A DNA stretch of 64,000 nt from Phanerodontia chrysosporium. Taxonomy: Eukaryota > Basidiomycota > Agaricomycetes > Polyporales > Phanerochaetaceae. The notes under the pieces were generated by a model that was given only the letters and a program-made list of their open reading frames with translations, was not told the origin of the DNA and ran no database searches. The position numbers and the translations under genes are program-made. Below, piece by piece: positions 11,301 through 24,426 of this stretch (position 1 is its first letter; the number at the start of each line of letters is the position of its first letter). The stretch covers positions 2,170,001 to 2,234,000 of the forward strand of contig MJGA01000003.1 in assembly GCA_001910725.1 (NCBI GenBank), given 5' to 3'.

Positions 11301-14300
11301 ATCCGTTGGACTAGCTAGACGGAAGTGTACTCTTCCAATGTCTTCCAGGTTGATTGGAGCGGACCTACGGAAAATATTCAGCATGAGCCATAGAGCATTC
11401 TGCAATGAGCTACCATTGAGCATTGATACCAGAGAACGCCAGCGTGAGCAACTTCGCGTCGCCTTTGCGCATGAAGTGCAACGGAGTGCGCTCCCCAGGC
11501 TCTAGCACACCGCGATCTCTTGGTGTCGCCCCATGCTCCCGGTAGCAGATAGCATCCGAGGTGTTGTTGCGAAGGATGAAACGAGGCGCCAGAGTGATGA
11601 CCTTGGTGAGCTTGTACTTGCCAAGTCCTTCTGTCCAACTGAGTCCAATATGGATTTCTTCGTTGTTCCGCGACTCCGAAGGGATGACAAGTCGCGTTTC
11701 CGCAGCAGGCGCCTCAAAGCCGACCGCCTATTCGAACAGTTGAACATTCGGTCGTCATCTAAGGCATATGTTGCATGCTACCTGCGACCAGAGAGATTCA
11801 CCAATCTTGAAACTGAAATCCTTACCATGGGCGGTAGGATGAGACAGCACTGCAAGTTCATAACAAGTTAGCTATCCAGAGAGATGGCGAACTACGTGAA
11901 TACTCACTGAATGGGGTCGGCTGTTGCAAGGCCTCTAGAGGGCCATGTCAGGACTAGGCAGCGGCATGCTGGAGCGAGACAACGTACCCGGGCGGAGGTC
12001 ACCAGCAATATCCTGAGACGACCCAAGTCTGTTCGTTCGCCATGGTCTCACGGAGAAGGGAGCCCTGTTTTGTTGACGACCAGATACGGACAATAGATTT
12101 GCACCTTGAACGAGCCTCCAGAATCTGGATAGCGACTGGATGACGATGAGTAAAGTTTTGCGTCGACGGTAAGGGTCGTACACGTAGTTCAGTCCCAGAT
12201 TCAGCTTTCGATTCTTCTCATCTCTCAAGGTCAGACGATTCTCGATATCGAAGTCAGTGCTTCCGTCAGTATTGATTATCGAAAACTCGCTCGGCTTGAA
12301 CACTAGTGTAACGCAGTCAGCAAGAGTATTTCGCGTCCAACAGCGCAACGTACCAGTGTCTTGGACGGTGACATTCAGCAGCACCATGTGTGCTAGCTCT
12401 ACGGAATGCACAGGCATTACGCCACCCTTGCGCAGGTAACTCCTCCAGTTTTGATCGGTATTCTTGTCATATATCCTGTACTCGATATTGTAAGGCAGCA
12501 GGTTCTCCAATTCGATAGGGGCTCGCAATTTGAGGCATATCTTAGGATATTTCCTGCGCCTGGTGTCAAGATGGACTGCTCAGCTTGGGTCAGGAAGGAC
12601 CTACCGCGTGACGGCTTCCTTGACGTCCGTATCGACCCATGCTTGGAACCGGAATGCCGCCTCATGTGGATCCGTATGCGGGCAACGAATAGTGAAGCTC
12701 CTGCGAGATATGAGGTCTTCCCATCGGATTGCAGGGGAAGGCTTGTATCCGAATCCCTCTGCAGCGCGATCAATAAGCTAAATAGACAAAGTAGAATACC
12801 GAGACAACTCACGATCGGGTTGTATCTTGAGCCTATTTTGGCCAATGCCTTCTATCGGCAGAGCATAGTCCTTCCCGGGAGCTACGAAAATCAAGTGATA
12901 ACGTGAATGAAAAGCTAGGGATACAGAATGGCGATGCTTACCAATCTTCTCCAGCGCATGCACGGGGCGTCCCATCTCGTCGACCAAGGTGATCTCCAGA
13001 GGGTACAGCGTGAGGTTCTCTACTCTGTATGTCGACCGTATTGTGATGACCTTGACGTTATCTTGTACGGCGACGTCGCATACGATGCGGTAAGCGAGCT
13101 TGTCAGTCCGTGGGCGTAGCGTAAACGAGAATTCCCCTTCTCTGTCAACAGGAATACTTCGGATCTGTTCCCATTGCTTTCCAATGAACTGCACGCCAAT
13201 GCTATTATGTGTCGTTGAAGAGACGTGCTTTCATGGGGGTCAGCATGGAGAGAGATCTAGCAATAACCAGGACTTACTTCTCTCATCGTCTTCCAGTCAT
13301 CAAACCGCCAGTCGATAGTCTTGTCGTGGGGAATTTCCGTCATCGCACTATCAACCGTTGCTGCGCTACCATCTGTATCGGCCCATACAAAGATGGAGCA
13401 TCCTGTACGGTTTCGGATTCGGTATGGAGCATAGCTTCCTCTGGCTTTGCGCAGGACGCGCTCGCCTTCCTGGCCAAACATTTTTGCGGTGGCAAGTGCC
13501 AACTCGACAAACGTCATGCTCAGGTTCAAGTCCAGCCTTTCCTTGGCAGACAAAGAAGCGACGATACCCCCAGAAGTGCTGTCCTTGGTGACCTGGTCCA
13601 AGGTGTAAGACACATCGGCTTCCACGTTGTGAGACTAGCCTTACCGCTGCGGTGAACGTCCAAGGATCGATCACTAGATAAATGATACTCGTCAATGTAG
13701 CTTCAGCGCAGGCAACGTCTATTCTTACGGGGTTCCCAGTGCGAATTGGTCAAATTCCAATAGCTAATGTGCACAGCGAGAGTTGTCGATGCTTGCAGCT
13801 ACGTCAAAAGCATAAGAAAAGGCAGCGGTTCATTCACAAGTGCTCATACCTCCGCAGACCAGTCCTTGGCAGTCGCGACGAAAGGTTTAACCTTCAGATG
13901 AAGCATGGGCTGTTCGTGCAGATCGCCGATGAGAATGAGCCTGAAGCCTCACAGGAAAGGCGCAACTGCGGACAGAAATCGTTAGATGGATGATATGGTG
14001 CGGACAGTAAGTTTAATCACCTGCTCTTTCGAGATCAGGACATCTGCAGTGCCGATAGGTCGCGAACGTGATGTGGCCCTCGCAGTCTTTCTGGAGGTCG
14101 AAACGCCGTATGTGCTCGCCACAACGAGAGCATCTGACTGAGTCGCGGGAGGCTTGGCGTGCTTCTTGGCAGACTCAGTATAGAGCTCGAGGGCCCTGTT
14201 GACGATTGTCGTGATGAGATTGATGTCGCGGTAGGACGCCCGGAACACGACAGGTTGAGACGTCATCTCGATGCTCATCGTCTGGTGCGTGTCCGTGGAG

Positions 14301-17300
14301 CGGCTGTCCAAGGAGAACGTGAAGTCTACATCGTCCAAGAATCGGACGGTGTCCGCGTCCTTGCCCATGTGAGTAAGCGACATGCCCAGCTGTTCCACGC
14401 TCAGCGCAAGAATGCCCTGAAACCACCGATGTCAGCAACAGAATTGAGCATGAACGGAGACCGAGCGCAATTCACCTGTTGAGACAAGAACAACTTCCGA
14501 ATGCCCAAGCGGATAGCGCGTGTATTGACATCGGTGTCGTTCTCCAGAACGCTGACGGACACATCATGTAGGTCAAGACGGAAGTTGATGGCAGAAGGCT
14601 GCTGAGCCGTTACAGGCCCGGCATCGTCTTGCTCCTCAGAACCCTCTTGCGACTCCGAGCTCTCTGTGTCAAGTGCGCTGGTGAAGAACTCTAGAAGCCC
14701 AATAATAGGGTCGACCGCGAAGATGACTTGTGGAGAGTCGACTGTCACCACAGCGATCGAAGAGCTATCCGGACCACCTGTTGACGTGAAGAGGATCATC
14801 ACCTGATTGCGGTTGTGGTGCGCAGCGGGGATGATCTCGCGGAATTTGGTGTTGCCTGGACGGGTATTGCTCATTGTGAAGGACTTCAGGATGAGCTCAG
14901 CCTCAGCCGCGCCATCGGACAGCATCTTCGCTCTCAAGACGCAGGAATTTAAGGCCATCCGCGCTATTCCATGGTCCTTGAGAGAATGTTCAGAAGACGC
15001 GAACTCATCGTATAGATGAAGCTTGACGACATCGAGTGTCACGAGCAGGTCTAGCGTAGGCCATATCTTCGATCCTGGCCGGTCGACTCGTACTTCAGGT
15101 TGCAGGTCCGCGGCCGAATCTGACGACGGCACGACAGCCTGCTGGTTCGTCTCCGGAATGCTGCGCTCTTCGGGGATTTCCGTAGCGGGGACAGCAAGGA
15201 CACGGGGGATCGATTTGGACAATTGCATGAGGAGCCCATACTGCGCCTGGGTGAGATGTAGCTTGACATCGGAAATCGTAACGACCACCTTGGAAACACA
15301 GGCTTCAGCATTGCTGAGACGGGCGAAAGACGTCACTTACCGCGGTCTCAGGTTGATTCAGGTCCGTACTCCTATCGATGCCCGTGTTCTGAGTGACATC
15401 CGCCGTGGCATCGATGTTCTCCACCATCTTTAGGGTGTGCGCATTTCCGTCAGACGTGAGAGTCGACGATAGGCTAATACCCCGCAGACTGGCACTGATC
15501 TTGTCTGTAAGGCCTTCATAGCTGTTGTGCGCATTGAGCTCTCCGAGACGCAGGACCAGATTGTCCGATGACCGCTCCGGATCCGTGGGGAAGACAACGA
15601 TGGGGGACTTGATGGAGACGTTGAACTGCATCCGCTCTATCTCAGCTACGCTCTGTGCAGCCGCCTGAGTTGCTGCATCGTAGAGACCCTTGAGCTTCGC
15701 GAGACGGATAAGGAAGATGTACAGCTGGTGGAGGGGCTCTTCAAGGTAGTGGACACGCAAGGAACCGGTAGCGAGATACACGGACGACTTGATGCCCTTG
15801 TAGGTCTCTTTGTCCGCGGGGTCGAAGGTCTGGTATCGGAAGTCTGCGAAGTTGTCGCCCTCGATGGACAGAATCTGCTTGTATTCTGGCAGTGCAGTGC
15901 GCAGCTGCGAGTCGTCTGTCAAGGACAGAGACCCCAGCCGGCAGTTCACTTGCATCGTAGACGCATGCAATACAATCGACGCATCGCCAGTGGACATCGC
16001 CAAAGTCGCCACTTGGATATCCTCATTGATGACGATAACTATGGGAAACGTTAGTTCAAGATAATTTTATTTTTGAAGGTACTGACCCTGAACTCCGGCA
16101 AGCTTCACGAGTACCTTGATCTTCTGGGTTGATGGGGCTTCAAAGGCTTCTGCTGGATCTTGATCGAGCTGCGGTGAGGTGGCAGCTGCGGGAGCGGAGT
16201 CTTGCGGCACGAAGGTAGTCATGATGAAATCATACAACGCGATGACAGGCTCAGGAGCAGCACGGACGACGACGGTAGTGATCATAATGTCCACCGATTG
16301 GTCGACCCCCTCGTAGACAGTCACGAACTGCGGCGACTGGGGTTGTACCCGGTTGTACTTCACCGTCAGCAGATGTTCAGAGGAGCCGGCTGAGGAGGAC
16401 GAGATGAAGTTGATGGGCTCCTTGCCATCCTGTACTACGTGCATGGATAATGACCTGAAAACGAGAGATCCGTCAGAACAGCCAAGTATACGACTTGAGT
16501 GGAGTACCTCAGGCGTAGATCCACAGCCATGGTGTATTTCGCCATGGCGAAAGACATGGCAAACTGTTCCAGCTTGACATTGCCCAGCTCTCGCTCGACG
16601 CCGTCGTGGGTCTTGTACAACGCTGCACACAGGTTATCGACTCGGAAATCCACCTCGACGACGTGCTGCAGCATTTCTGGAGACTGCGATATATGTCCAT
16701 ATCAGACATAAACACTTTCACGCCTTGCTGTCAGACGCACCTCGACAGCGCCCGATTGGCCTCGAAGAACTCGTCGGCGTCGGCGTCCGCCGCATCGTCG
16801 GACTTCTTCTCCTCCTCGACGTCGCTCTCAAGACCATAGTCGGGATCCTGGGAACCGAAGATGCCGCCCGGCAGGCGGAACGCCCCTGCGCCAGACTTCG
16901 CCTTCTCCAAGCTCGGCCTTGGCCGCGCGGGCGCAGCGGTGTCATCGTCAAACTTCGGTATAGAGACATCAATCAGTCTCATCAAGGACTTGTATTTGGT
17001 GTCCGAGAGGTTGATCTGCAGATTCGGCAGGTGGCCAGAGACCTTGAAGCGCGCCAGGCTGTGTGCGCTCGGCACAATGGAGTTTTGCACCTGAAGATCA
17101 ATGTTGATGCGCTCCAGGAGGTGCAATGCGTCATGATCGTCGGATGTCAACGCTTTACGTGAAGCTTCAAGGTCTGTGCCAATGACAAACTGTGATGGAC
17201 AGTCAGCCGGCGTAAAGGCGACAGGGCGCAAGTGATTTACCTGAGCCGCTTCCAGCCGGACGGTAAGTTTGTCATACATGAAGGACTCGAGTCGTCGGTA

Positions 17301-20085
17301 GTCTTCATCGGAGTACTGTTGCTTACGCTTGGAGCTGATCTCCTGCACGGCCTTCTTATTGGCCAGCTCGCTTTCAATGGCTATGTGACCGGCGTCAACG
17401 ATGAGGTGCTTGCAGTTTTTGGTCGTGATGCTAGAGGCGGCAGGAGTTAGTCATAGCCTACCGAGGTTGCATACACTTACTCCTCGGGGATAATGATGAT
17501 GGGTGCGTTGAGATCCATATGGATGTCCACGGTCTTGTGCGTCTCCAGGGCGTATTCGAGACCGGCCCTGGTCTCCCTGCGGATTCCTTCGAGAGTCTCC
17601 CCAGCCGCATCCTGAAAGGCCAATTTAGTCAGGCAGGACGGAGGAGCTGCCTGCATACGCACCAGAAGCGCCTCCACCGACTCGAGCTGGCTCGCTGGGG
17701 GCTTGAAGAACTTGTAGATAGCCTCGACGTATCCTCTGTGGTACACAATTTCCATGTTCCGCATGCGCACAGTGAGAGCGCTGTCGGCGCGTTCGTCTAG
17801 TGGGTTGTTCTCGAACTTGAGGTAGAAGAAGGGGTCCACTGGCTGGACGCTTGTGTCAACGTCCGCAGTGCGCACAACATCCTGCTCGCCCTGGACCTGC
17901 ACGATACGAGGGTACACGGTATCCTTCGTCGTCCCATCGTGCACGGAGAAGCTCGTGAGCGACAAGGACGTCTCGAAGTTGTCTGGCCTCTGAATGAACT
18001 CTGCCTGGAAGCGGTCGAAGAGGACAGACAGGATCTCGGTGTCGCGCCCGTGTGGGTCAGCCTTCAGAGCGAACGAGCCCCGTTGTAGACTAGCGGTGGC
18101 CCGCAGCTTCAGTGCATCACGGGGCGTCTCGAATGAAGAGGCCAGAGCCGCCTTCTCGTCGTAGTCCAGAATCTCATACAGTTGTTTCCGTTGCTCTTCA
18201 GTCATCTCGCCGGAAAACGGTGATTCTTCGGTGGCCGTTTGCGACGTGCCGGAGCCTGAGGACCCCCACAGCCATCCGGTCCAGCTACTGCGGGATTGAG
18301 TCTGCTGTTTCTTCTTCTCTTCCTCAAGCTTGCGCCGTGCAGCGAGGTCCTTCTTAAGCTGCGAGCGGGCGATGGACCTATAGAATCGGAGGTCTTCGTA
18401 TGATAACTTGCGCTCCAGAGCTTCCAATGCAGTAGTATCCTGCAAATAGGTCATCACCTGAGGTTATTCAATAAGCATCGTAGGCATACCGTTGGCGACA
18501 GCGGTCCTAGCTGCTTATTTTTGAACAGCTCCACGTAGCGATGTCGATCGTCGCGTCGCTCCTTGAAATAGTCCCATGTCCATTCTCTGTGCTTCTGGTG
18601 CACTTCGTCTAGGATTGCTGTCGCCGCGAATTTCCAGAGTGCACGAGGTCGGCTCTTCTCAAACTCTTCGATAGCGGGCCGGAATTTGTGATACTAGGGA
18701 AAGCACGTCAGAGGTATCGCTCATGCAGTCGCGAATTCATTACCTGGTGCTGACGGGTGTAGAAGTGATACATGTCGACGAGTGATATTGCATCTCGGTA
18801 CTGGTTGTCATCGAGAAGAACGCCGATTTCATCGAAGAGGAGCTGAACGTCGAAGCGAGGTACATCCTTGGTGGATTTGTTGTTGATTTTGACCTGCAGC
18901 AGAGTTGAGAGGCATGTCAAAAAGACGTGCCGTCGCACGCACCCGTCCTTCTCCGGAGACGGGCTTCAAGATAAACTGGTGATTAGGCGACTTTTCTCCA
19001 TGATTGATCTAGGAGGCGCCATGAGATAAGGTACGTTCAAGAGTATATTGTGGGCTCACGAGTTCCATGAACTTCTTGACGAACTCGTCGTAGGACAGGC
19101 CTGCCAGACTTGTGGCGTCCGTATCAAAGTATACGGCCAAAGACTCCATTTTGGCCAGCTACACGACACTTCAGATCAGCAAGCCAACAAAGGAAACGCA
19201 TATACTGACCTTGTGGATAACGCCTGCAGTGCTATCGATGAAAGCGGGCAGCCAGCTATCGTTCACCGACACCGCAGTGAAGCCTGCCAGGGTGACACCA
19301 GCCGCGAACGGATGCTGAAAAGTAGATGAGCACTCGTGCTGTACGAGATCTTAGGAGGTGCGTACTCCAGGAACGCTGAGCTTGTCCTCATAACGAATGT
19401 GGATGTTCTTCACAGTCACCTGAAGGTTATTGATGACCTTGGTTATGAGCGAAGACAACAGACCCTGTTGCTGTGGGGAATCTGCAACTGGCTTCAGCAC
19501 TACGCTTTACATGTACGGATGGACGCTGTACCCTGTTCTGCTTGGCCTTGTATGTGAAGGAGCTCCGCGTTCTCTAGCCGCTCAAATTTGGCGGCCTGGG
19601 CTCTGCGCTCTTCCTCTTCAGCGTCGTAGGTACTTTCCGAAGAGGGAACAACGAGTAGGTAGACGTCTTCGATCAGGACCTCCACGGGCTGGTTTCCCAA
19701 GTTCATCCAGTGGAGTGAAAGCGTGAATTTTCCAAGATGACCTTGGCTCGCGCGTTAATTACGCGTCGTGCATACTGCGTGTGCGCGCACCTTCTATGAC
19801 ATCCACTGGAAGCCTGAACTTGTCCAAGGCACCCTTCTTGAGACGCAACTTGCGTAATGTCAGCTGGCCTGCGACGCGCTTTCAGTAGGAGTCATGACTG
19901 GGAGAGTGACGCGTCGCGACCTTGTCCAATGCCATAATTCACTTGGTTTAGATCCAAATTCTCGACGTACGGGGCCAGGACCCTGTTAAACAGCTGGACG
20001 CGACATGAGCAAGATTGAGGATGGGTGGATAAACAATAAGGCTCACGATGTTGAGGACCTCCTTCCCCGGGTCGAGCCACCACAT
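8400..20085 (-). CDS. VPS13: VPS13 family bridge-like lipid transfer protein
   Basis: This very large gene, of roughly 3,000 residues and many exons, starts at 20085 with [13 protein letters not shown]. That is followed by [20 protein letters not shown] and [20 protein letters not shown], the signature chorein N-terminus. The extended-chorein repeats fill about 19.7-13.7 kb. The VAB (SHR-BD) region, with [20 protein letters not shown], lies around 13.2-10.9 kb. The ATG2_C/DH-like helical region, with [20 protein letters not shown], lies around 10.0-9.5 kb. A PH-like C-terminus ([18 protein letters not shown]) ends at the TAG at 8400. Family members form a hydrophobic groove that carries phospholipids between organelles at contact sites (mitochondria, vacuole, endosome, prospore membrane). 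The first introns (for example 20046-19994) have clean GT-AG borders. I checked junctions at both ends but not all internal ones. It is the only large gene in this 11.7 kb. Confidence 0.93.
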
Positions 20086-20929
20086 TTTGCTCAATGCGGG
20101 CGTGTGGTATCAATCGTAAATGGGTCGTTAGATCGTGGAAGGGTGGTATATGCGATCTGAATGAGAACTCGTGAGGATCTTGGCCCGGTAGCCTGAGCTG
20201 AAAGCAGTGTGGGTGGATGCGCGAATTGCGCTAGACGCCCGGTACGTCATGAGCCAACCCGAAAAGGGCAGGAAGCTCCGGGCTCTGGACTGTTTCGGTC
20301 CGGGATTCTGGCCGTCTGGCCGGGGACCTTCGCCTGTTGCCGATGGTCCTTAGCCCAGTCGCATGAATGCTTTGCCTCCGTCCCCCGCCTCCTCCCCGCC
20401 GTCTCGAGCAGTGTGCCGTGGCTGCTGTTGCTTGCGGTCTGCGCGTCGAGCGTGGCACAGCCAAGCCGTCGGTCGGAATCGTCGGGACTGCCGCCACGGG
20501 GAGTCTCCGAGCAGGATGGCAGCCGCCACGCGGGCTGGGACCAAGTCCGGGCTCCGGCCAGAACCCTCAGCTGCTTTGATCTGGCTGAGATTATTTCACA
20601 TTTTGGTTGCTCGGCTCTCTTTTTGCCCTGGTCAGACGAGCACCTCCACCATGCACGCACTCCATAGCAATGCCGGTGCCCCTATAACTACGGTCGTCCA
20701 GCTCAATGGATTACGATCTCGCGGGGACCTGGACCTAGAAATACCTTCCCTTCCTCTCCCAGAGTCCCGAATCCCCTCCGTCCCTTCCCGGTTCCCTCCG
20801 CGAAGCTGGCAACGAGGATTCGGTACTTAAGACCCGCCATCTCGACAGGTCTTCTCTGCTCCCCCAGCGGCTGTCTTATATCAATCCTGACGCCCACCTC
20901 CCGCTTCTCTCCTCGTCCGAACCTCCACC
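20086..20929. other. Intergenic region, divergent promoters
   Basis: About 840 bp separates the VPS13 start from the small plus-strand gene starting at 20930. It is GC-rich up to about 20600. Nearer the downstream gene there is a TATA-like stretch (cttatatcaa, about 20873-20884) and a pyrimidine-rich leader. Open frames on both strands here are Arg/Pro-rich, and I assign none as genes. Confidence 0.5.
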
Positions 20930-21686
20930 ATGCTCTCCCTGCAGCCCCAGCCCATCCCTCAGCGTACCCACATCCCTCTCCACGTCGAGGACCATGAACG
21001 GCGGCAGGATGTTCAGCTCAACGAGGCAAGTGCTCGTGACAACCACCGTGGCACCCTGCTAACTCTCGCGTGCAATAGCTGGGAGACTTGCAGGATGCTG
21101 TGGAACCGTTTGCCAAGTGAGTCTGTCGCGTCTTCCCTCTGCCGCGCCGTCCTCATGTTCCATCTCCGAAGGCTCATCAGTCGTTCTGGCCAATCGGTGC
21201 GACTGCATTGCACCGTGCCTACGACCATCCCGTCGTGTGACACATGTAAGCTCCTCGAGTATGTCGCGCTTCGACGCCTGCTCACATCAGCGATGCAGTC
21301 GTCGATGCACAAGACTTGCACGATCTGCGAACGCGATCGCTCGTCTTTGTTCACAACCTGGTAGAGGCGCTGCGATCTCAAGGGGTATGTCCGTGATGCC
21401 AGCGTGCGATGGATATCGCGATATTGAGGGCCACTCCCCAGATTCCTGCGTCGTATCGCCTCCAACCCTCGAGCTGCCCCCTCTGCGTGGTCTGCGCTTT
21501 GCCAGCAGACAGCGATGCCAATAAAGTCAAGGCGGCTGCTCTGGCGGCCGTTGAAAACGCGCACTTGCAATTAAGGTACGCACGCGCCTCTCCCTCGTGG
21601 ATCTCGAACGTGAGCTGACCACTCGGCTCAGTCAAAAGGCTCTCCTTGCCGATCTTGAAGACGGCTTGGCTCTTGTCATCACGTAA
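20930..21686 (+). CDS. Small uncharacterised helical protein, multi-exon
   Basis: Tentative exons are 20930-21025, 21079-21116, about 21172-21236, 21291-21384, one near 21505-21573, and a last one ending at the TAA at 21684-21686. The peptide starts MLSLQPQPIPQRTHIPLHVE. It continues with LGDLQDAVEPFAK, then NLVEALRSQG, an Ala-rich segment (KVKAAALAAVENAHLQL), and ends QKALLADLEDGLALVIT. The helical, Ala/Leu-rich character suggests a coiled-coil subunit, but I recognise no family. The first intron appears to be GC-AG: the exon ends AAC GAG and is followed by GCAAGT. The third exon reads as good protein (AHQSFWPIGATALHRAYDH) only if one base is missing near 21171, and the fifth-exon phase is unresolved. 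The gene is probably real; its model is approximate. Confidence 0.5.
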
Positions 21687-22225
21687 AACCCTACTGGACG
21701 TCTTGGATTCTGCTCATTACCATCCTCATTTTCTTGATTCCCCTGCATTTGTATACTCCGCACGTTGTTTTGTCTCACGCTCACGGGCTCTATCTCCTCA
21801 TACTCCTAATCAGTATCAAGGACTATTATTGTTGGCATGTATATATCCTGTCTCTGCCTAGACGAATGTTGTTTCTGGAACACGACGTGTTCACCGTTCT
21901 CGAGCTGCTTTGCCCGTGATTGCGCTGGTCAGTGATCCGAACAGAATAGAACCATTTCTCCACGGCGACCGTCAGCAGTCGTACGCGCTGCTCGCCGCCT
22001 GCAGCCAGTGAGCGGCCGAGGATGGGTCTGGATGGGCGATGTGCATGCGGAGGTCGTCAGCGGTCATCACGCACAACGGCCTCCACGTGGGCCCGGGTAG
22101 TGTAGACGCCCGGCGGTCCCGGCAGCCAAAAGCGCGGAGGCGCTGTCGTTCGAGATTTCAGGTGGGATTTTCTCCTGGACTACGTCTCTTGTCCCCTTCG
22201 ACCTCGTCACGCAAGCTCTCTCCCC
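21687..22225. other. Intergenic region between two plus-strand genes
   Basis: About 540 bp. The first half is AT-richer and probably contains the 3' end of the upstream gene. The second half is the elongase promoter and leader, with a short pyrimidine-rich run before the ATG at 22226. No other feature is supported. Confidence 0.4.
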
Positions 22226-23489
22226 ATGGCGCCCCTCGCGGATTTCATCCTTGCTCACGTCCCTTTGCCCTCCGTTCCTTACTACCTCACCAGCTATGTC
22301 AACGGTAAAACGCCCTTCTCCACCCTCCAGGAGGTCGTCCCGGCTCTCGTCGCCTACCTCGTCATCATCTTCGGCACCCAATGGTTCATGAAGGACAAGC
22401 CGGCCTACAAGCTCCAGGTCCCGTTCCAGATACACAACATCTTCCTCAGCAGCGGCAGCTTGCTCCTGATGTCCTTGATTCTCGAAGAAGTCGTTCCGAT
22501 GGTCTGGAAGAACGGTCTCTTCTGGGGCATGTGTTCCGACGACATGTGGACTAACGTCCGTCGTTCACGCGTCATTTCGCGTTCTGAGCTGTTTGCTGAC
22601 GGTTTGCGACCTCCTGCAGCGTTTGGAATTCTACTATATGATCAACTATTACTTCAAGTACATCGAACTCATCGATACGCTCTTCCTTGCTCTGAAAAAG
22701 AAACCTCTCGGTGCGTTTCGACGCGTCGTGAGGCATTCCTCGATCTCATACGTATCTTCTAGCTTTCCTGCATGTCTTCCACCACTCTGCAACTGCTCTC
22801 CTGTGCTATACGCAGCTCAATGGCCGCACCAGTGTGGTGGGTAGCGGCACTGGTACCCCGGTCTTTCTCAACTAACCATTGGCATTAGCAATGGATCCCT
22901 ATCTCCATTAACCTCGCCGTGCATGTATTGATGTGTACGTGTGAAGCGATGTCTCAGATGCGCTGGCCGCTAACATAGACGCTAGACTACTACTACTATG
23001 CGACCGCTGGTGGTGCCAAGATCTGGGTATGTGTAGCCCTCAGGCAGTCCATCTGAGGTCCACTGACCAGCTTTACAGTGGAAGAAGTACCTTACCACCA
23101 TGCAAATCACGCAGTTTGTCATTGACCTGTTCGCCGTGTACTTTGCTAGTACGTGTCTATGATCGGGTATGCTAGGCGGAACAGAGCTGACGCCCAATGC
23201 AGCGTACAACTACTATGCTGCTAACTACTTCCCCAACCTCCCCAACCTCGGCTCCTGCGCGGGAACAGAGAGTGCGGCAATCTTCGGCTGCGCTCTCCTC
23301 TCCAGCTACCTTGTACTCTTCATCAACTTCTACATCCAAACCTACAAGAAGGCACCGGCTGGCAAGGGCAAAGGCAAGGCTGTTGCGAACGGCAAGGCGA
23401 ATGGTGTTGCAAACGGCCATGCGTACGTTGGCTCCAATTCTTTTTGGTTCATGGTCTCAACTCTTGTTCGCAGAAACAAGGCCGAGTAA
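22226..23489 (+). CDS. ELO family very-long-chain fatty acid elongase
   Basis: Exons 22226-22555, 22620-22710, 22763-22836, 22889-22934, 22986-23026, 23079-23148, 23203-23422 and 23474-23489, all with GT-AG borders. This ER multipass 3-ketoacyl-CoA synthase condenses malonyl-CoA with long-chain acyl-CoA. The catalytic histidine box HVFHH spans the start of exon 3. It is preceded by the family block [19 protein letters not shown] in exon 2 and followed by [19 protein letters not shown] and [14 protein letters not shown]. The C-terminus is Lys-rich and ends NKAE; a Lys-rich tail is common in ER-retained elongases. The length of about 295 residues fits the family. Substrate chain length (sphingolipid versus polyunsaturated type) cannot be decided. 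The frame is intact through all eight exons. Confidence 0.93.
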
Positions 23490-24360
23490 GGAAGTCAAGA
23501 AACCGCAATCGTGTCAGGGAGAGAGTGAAGCGAGCCGGGTCAATTGACAATGACATTCGGGACACGCGTCACGTCATGATACCCACCAAAATTCCTGTTT
23601 AATAGTTCTTTCTTTCCCTTTCCCTCCAGGAAACTAATTCTGTTTATTTCGTAACATGTTTGTGCTGTTCGTCGATGTGCATAATTAGGACACCTGGCTT
23701 TGTCTTATTCTGCTTCTACGCTTCTACGCTGCCAGGTTGATTTTGCTTACGAGACACGAATAGACGACACGCATACGACGACCTATATTTCCATCTCCTA
23801 GGTCTGGCGTGCCTGGAGGCCATAAGGCCTGAAGGCCTTGCGTCGTGAGCTGGCAGCGTGCCTTGTCACCAGGGGACGTCGCTATCCACTACGCCGACCG
23901 CTCGCATCATCCACGGGTGCCGGTGTATTGCTAGTGCGCCCTGCAGGCCAGTGGGATTTCGAGGCTATCACCTCGATGGTCACAGGTACTATGCCGGTTG
24001 GGCAGAGTTCATTTGAGTGGGAATACGAGGAGAGGCGAGTGGACTAGTAGCGGATAGCCAATTGGCGAACTAGGACAGTTGCCTTTCTGGGCATGGTGCT
24101 TCTTGCGATAAGTACCTGAGGACCGTAGGACAAGCGAAGGTCGGGGTCCACTACCCCTTATACCACACCCCGACGCCCATGCCACATCCCCCGACGCCGT
24201 AGTCCCCGCACAGCGCACACACGCACCGACATACCCACGTCGCATCCAGCGCCGCATTCCCCTCAGGGGACACGACGCTCGCCTGTGAAATACCCGTCGC
24301 GTGCAGCCGCACACTCCGACAGGCTGCCGCCGATCCAGAGTCCGCCCGCCGGCTCCCACC
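23490..24360. other. Intergenic region upstream of RasGAP gene
   Basis: About 870 bp. It holds the elongase 3' untranslated region and then a GC-rich stretch with a repeated GGCC core around 23815-23840 (gaggccataaggcctgaagg). Minus-strand open frames at about 24010-24420 are low-complexity and not credible. Confidence 0.4.
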
Positions 24361-24426
24361 ATGTACTCCAGCGATGACTATCCCTCGTACGAGGGGACGG
24401 CCACCACAGCGCCTCAGCATCCATGA
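24361..24426 (+). promoter_or_regulatory. Upstream ORF, or frameshifted true N-terminus, of the RasGAP gene
   Basis: A 21-codon ORF (MYSSDDYPSYEGTATTAPQH and one more residue) begins at an ATG in a good context (cccaccATG). It ends in a TGA that overlaps the ATG at 24423 as ATGA. Read literally, it is a uORF that stops exactly on the main start, an arrangement that allows reinitiation. Because many genes in this window show one missing base, it may instead be the real N-terminus, with a base lost near 24421. The offset is in the same direction as the other breaks. Confidence 0.5.
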
